The notes beneath the pieces were generated by a model that had not been told where the DNA came from, ran no database searches, and worked only from the letters and a program-made list of their open reading frames with translations. DNA of 64,000 bases, taken from positions 248,001 to 312,000 of the forward strand of contig JANWVC010000003.1 of assembly GCA_025057755.1 (NCBI GenBank), given 5' to 3'. The first letter of the stretch is position 1; each line of letters begins with the position of its first letter. A program made the position numbers and the translations under genes. This document shows, in pieces, positions 62,458-64,000 of the stretch. The DNA is from Limisphaera sp. (GTDB lineage: Bacteria; Verrucomicrobiota; Verrucomicrobiia; Limisphaerales; Limisphaeraceae).

Positions 62458-62942
62458 AACCACGCGATTCTTCCAAATCTCCCAAACGCGTATCGGGACG
62501 CACCCTGACTCATGTGGACGCTGCCGGACACGCCCATATGGTGAACGTGGGGCACAAACCTCCACAACGCCGGCGCGCTGTGGCCACCGGCACGTTACGA
62601 TGCCAACCTGCTACGATTCGGGCCCTGCGTCGACAGGCGCTTCCCAAAGGGGACGTGCTCACAGTCGCCCAAGTTGCAGGTATCCAAGCGGCCAAGCGCA
62701 CCGCAGAACTGATCCCATTGTGTCATCCTCTGCCGCTGACACACATTGCCGTGGAATTCCAAGTCTCCTCAGATCGCATCGCGATCATTTGCGCGGTTGA
62801 AACCACTGCACCCACTGGCGTTGAGATGGAAGCACTCACCGGTGTGAGCGTGGCAGCCCTGACCTTGTACGACATGTGCAAAGCTGTGGACCAAACCCTG
62901 CGTATTGATGAGATTCGACTGCTGGAAAAAACCAAGGCATGA
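62454..62942 (+). CDS. moaC: Cyclic pyranopterin monophosphate synthase MoaC
   Basis: LTHVDAAGHAHMVNVGHKPPQRRRAVATG; AAKRTAELIPLCHPLPLTHI; VEMEALTGVSVAALTLYDMCKAVD. Confidence 0.98.
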   Translation: MKPRDSSKSPKRVSGRTLTHVDAAGHAHMVNVGHKPPQRRRAVATGTLRCQPATIRALRRQALPKGDVLTVAQVAGIQAAKRTAELIPLCHPLPLTHIAVEFQVSSDRIAIICAVETTAPTGVEMEALTGVSVAALTLYDMCKAVDQTLRIDEIRLLEKTKA

Positions 62943-63484
62943 ATCCTGAAACCTTCGAACATTGGCCAGCCTGGCACGCTTTGCAATCCCGGCCCCTGCG
63001 CATTGGCCGCCTTACCGCAAGCGACCGTGCCAGTTCCGGTCAGTACGAGGACCGCAGCGGACCCGAGATTGAACGTATTCTCCGCGAAACGCTCCGTTTG
63101 CCGTGCGAGTTCATCACTGCAGTGCTCCCGGATGAAATCCACCGCATCAGTGCGCTGTTGCGACAGTGGGCCGACGAAGTCGGCTGTGATTTGATCGTAA
63201 CCACTGGCGGCACCGGGATCACACCGCGGGACGTGACGCCAGAAGCAACCCGCGCCGTGCTCGATCGCGAGCTCCCAGGTTTCGGCGAAGCCATGCGCCT
63301 TTGCAGTTTTGCCCGCGTCCCTACCTCGATTCTATCCCGTGCCACGGCGGGGACGCGTGCCCGATGTCTTATCCTAAATCTCCCGGGCAAACCATCGGCC
63401 GTCCGAGAATGTTTGGAAATCTTGCTACCGGCTATTCTGGAGGCCTTGGCCCACCTCCGCGGTTTAGATCCCCATGCGTCCTAG
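62939..63484 (+). CDS. mogA: Molybdopterin adenylyltransferase MogA/MoaB
   Basis: CDLIVTTGGTGITPRDVTPEATRAVLDRELPGFGEAMR; LILNLPGKPSAVRECLEILLPAI. Confidence 0.96.
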   Translation: MNPETFEHWPAWHALQSRPLRIGRLTASDRASSGQYEDRSGPEIERILRETLRLPCEFITAVLPDEIHRISALLRQWADEVGCDLIVTTGGTGITPRDVTPEATRAVLDRELPGFGEAMRLCSFARVPTSILSRATAGTRARCLILNLPGKPSAVRECLEILLPAILEALAHLRGLDPHAS

Positions 63485-63607
63485 GGCTGAACATATTTCG
63501 AGGATCAGGAGGGAATTCTGCACCTTCAAGCGCCGGGAGGTTGCCTATTTCCCCAGCCCTGCGCTGCGGACCGTGCCTTCCTCGCGCAAGGACTGTTTCC
63601 AATCCGG

Positions 63608-64000
63608 TTAACCCACTGCCTGCCGCATCCGTTCGAACCAGTCCCAGGCCGAAGGCGGATCCGCCGGGCCGACCGATTGATCCGCCGCTGTCTCCAACAA
63701 TTCCGCCGGCAATTCTTTCAAGAACCGCGAAGGATGACACGGGACCAGTTCCCCATACTTCCGCCGTGCCCGGCAATAACTGAGGTGCAGGGTCTCCATC
63801 GCGCGAGTCATCCCCACGTAGAGCAAGCGCCGTTCTTCCTCAACCGTACCATCGTCCAACGAACGCCCATGCGGCAGCAACCCCTCCTCCAGCCCCGTGA
63901 TATACACGTGTGGGAATTCCAACCCCTTGCAACTGTGCAGCGTTATGAGCGTCACGCCGTCGCCGGGAGCTGCGTCTTCATTCTCAAAACGGTCTGCATC
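63608..64000 (-). CDS. UvrD/PcrA/Rep-type helicase, C-terminal part (truncated by window end)
   Basis: [32 protein letters not shown]...[30 protein letters not shown]; frame open to the window edge. Confidence 0.95.
   Translation of the reverse strand, partial: DADRFENEDAAPGDGVTLITLHSCKGLEFPHVYITGLEEGLLPHGRSLDDGTVEEERRLLYVGMTRAMETLHLSYCRARRKYGELVPCHPSRFLKELPAELLETAADQSVGPADPPSAWDWFERMRQAVG

Noticed and set aside
1-64000. CRISPR arrays, rRNA operons, transposons/IS elements, prophage
   Set aside because: No regularly spaced repeats, rRNA motifs, transposase, integrase or phage structural genes were recognised on either strand.

Overview
64 kb bacterial chromosomal window with high coding density. 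The GC-rich composition, FTLIE-type prepilin signals, DUF1080 protein, Gfo/Idh/MocA protein with a Tat-like signal and PocR-AraC regulator suggest a Verrucomicrobia/PVC-type genome (inference, not proven). I recognise about 58 protein-coding genes. Main blocks: GH5 hydrolase; NEW3/ABC-2 transporter; LarE; type II secretion gspF-H-I-J-K; group 3d-like [NiFe]-hydrogenase operon hoxEFUYH-hoxW divergent from sufT-sufS; ECF sigma with a non-ZAS membrane partner; dnaK-groES-groEL; deoC and PocR-AraC; ftsY/PHP/nusB/kamA/thiE/tsaB/tsaE; a CarH/LitR-type B12-MerR regulator divergent from an RpoD-like sigma factor; class I photolyase; orphan LuxR-type response regulator; LAB_N/zinc-ribbon protein; Prc protease; TolC; moeA-moaC-mogA; and a truncated UvrD-like helicase. 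No convincing tRNA, rRNA, CRISPR array or transposon was seen. The strongest leads are the CarH-sigma divergent pair, a three-cysteine LarE without other lar genes nearby, Ala at -1 in every FTLIE-type prepilin-like signal, the ECF/secreted-protein/TM-protein module, the LAB_N/zinc-ribbon fusion, and a 1.1 kb intergenic region with strong inverted repeats (58455-59604). All homology calls come from motif recognition in the translated ORFs; no database search was run.
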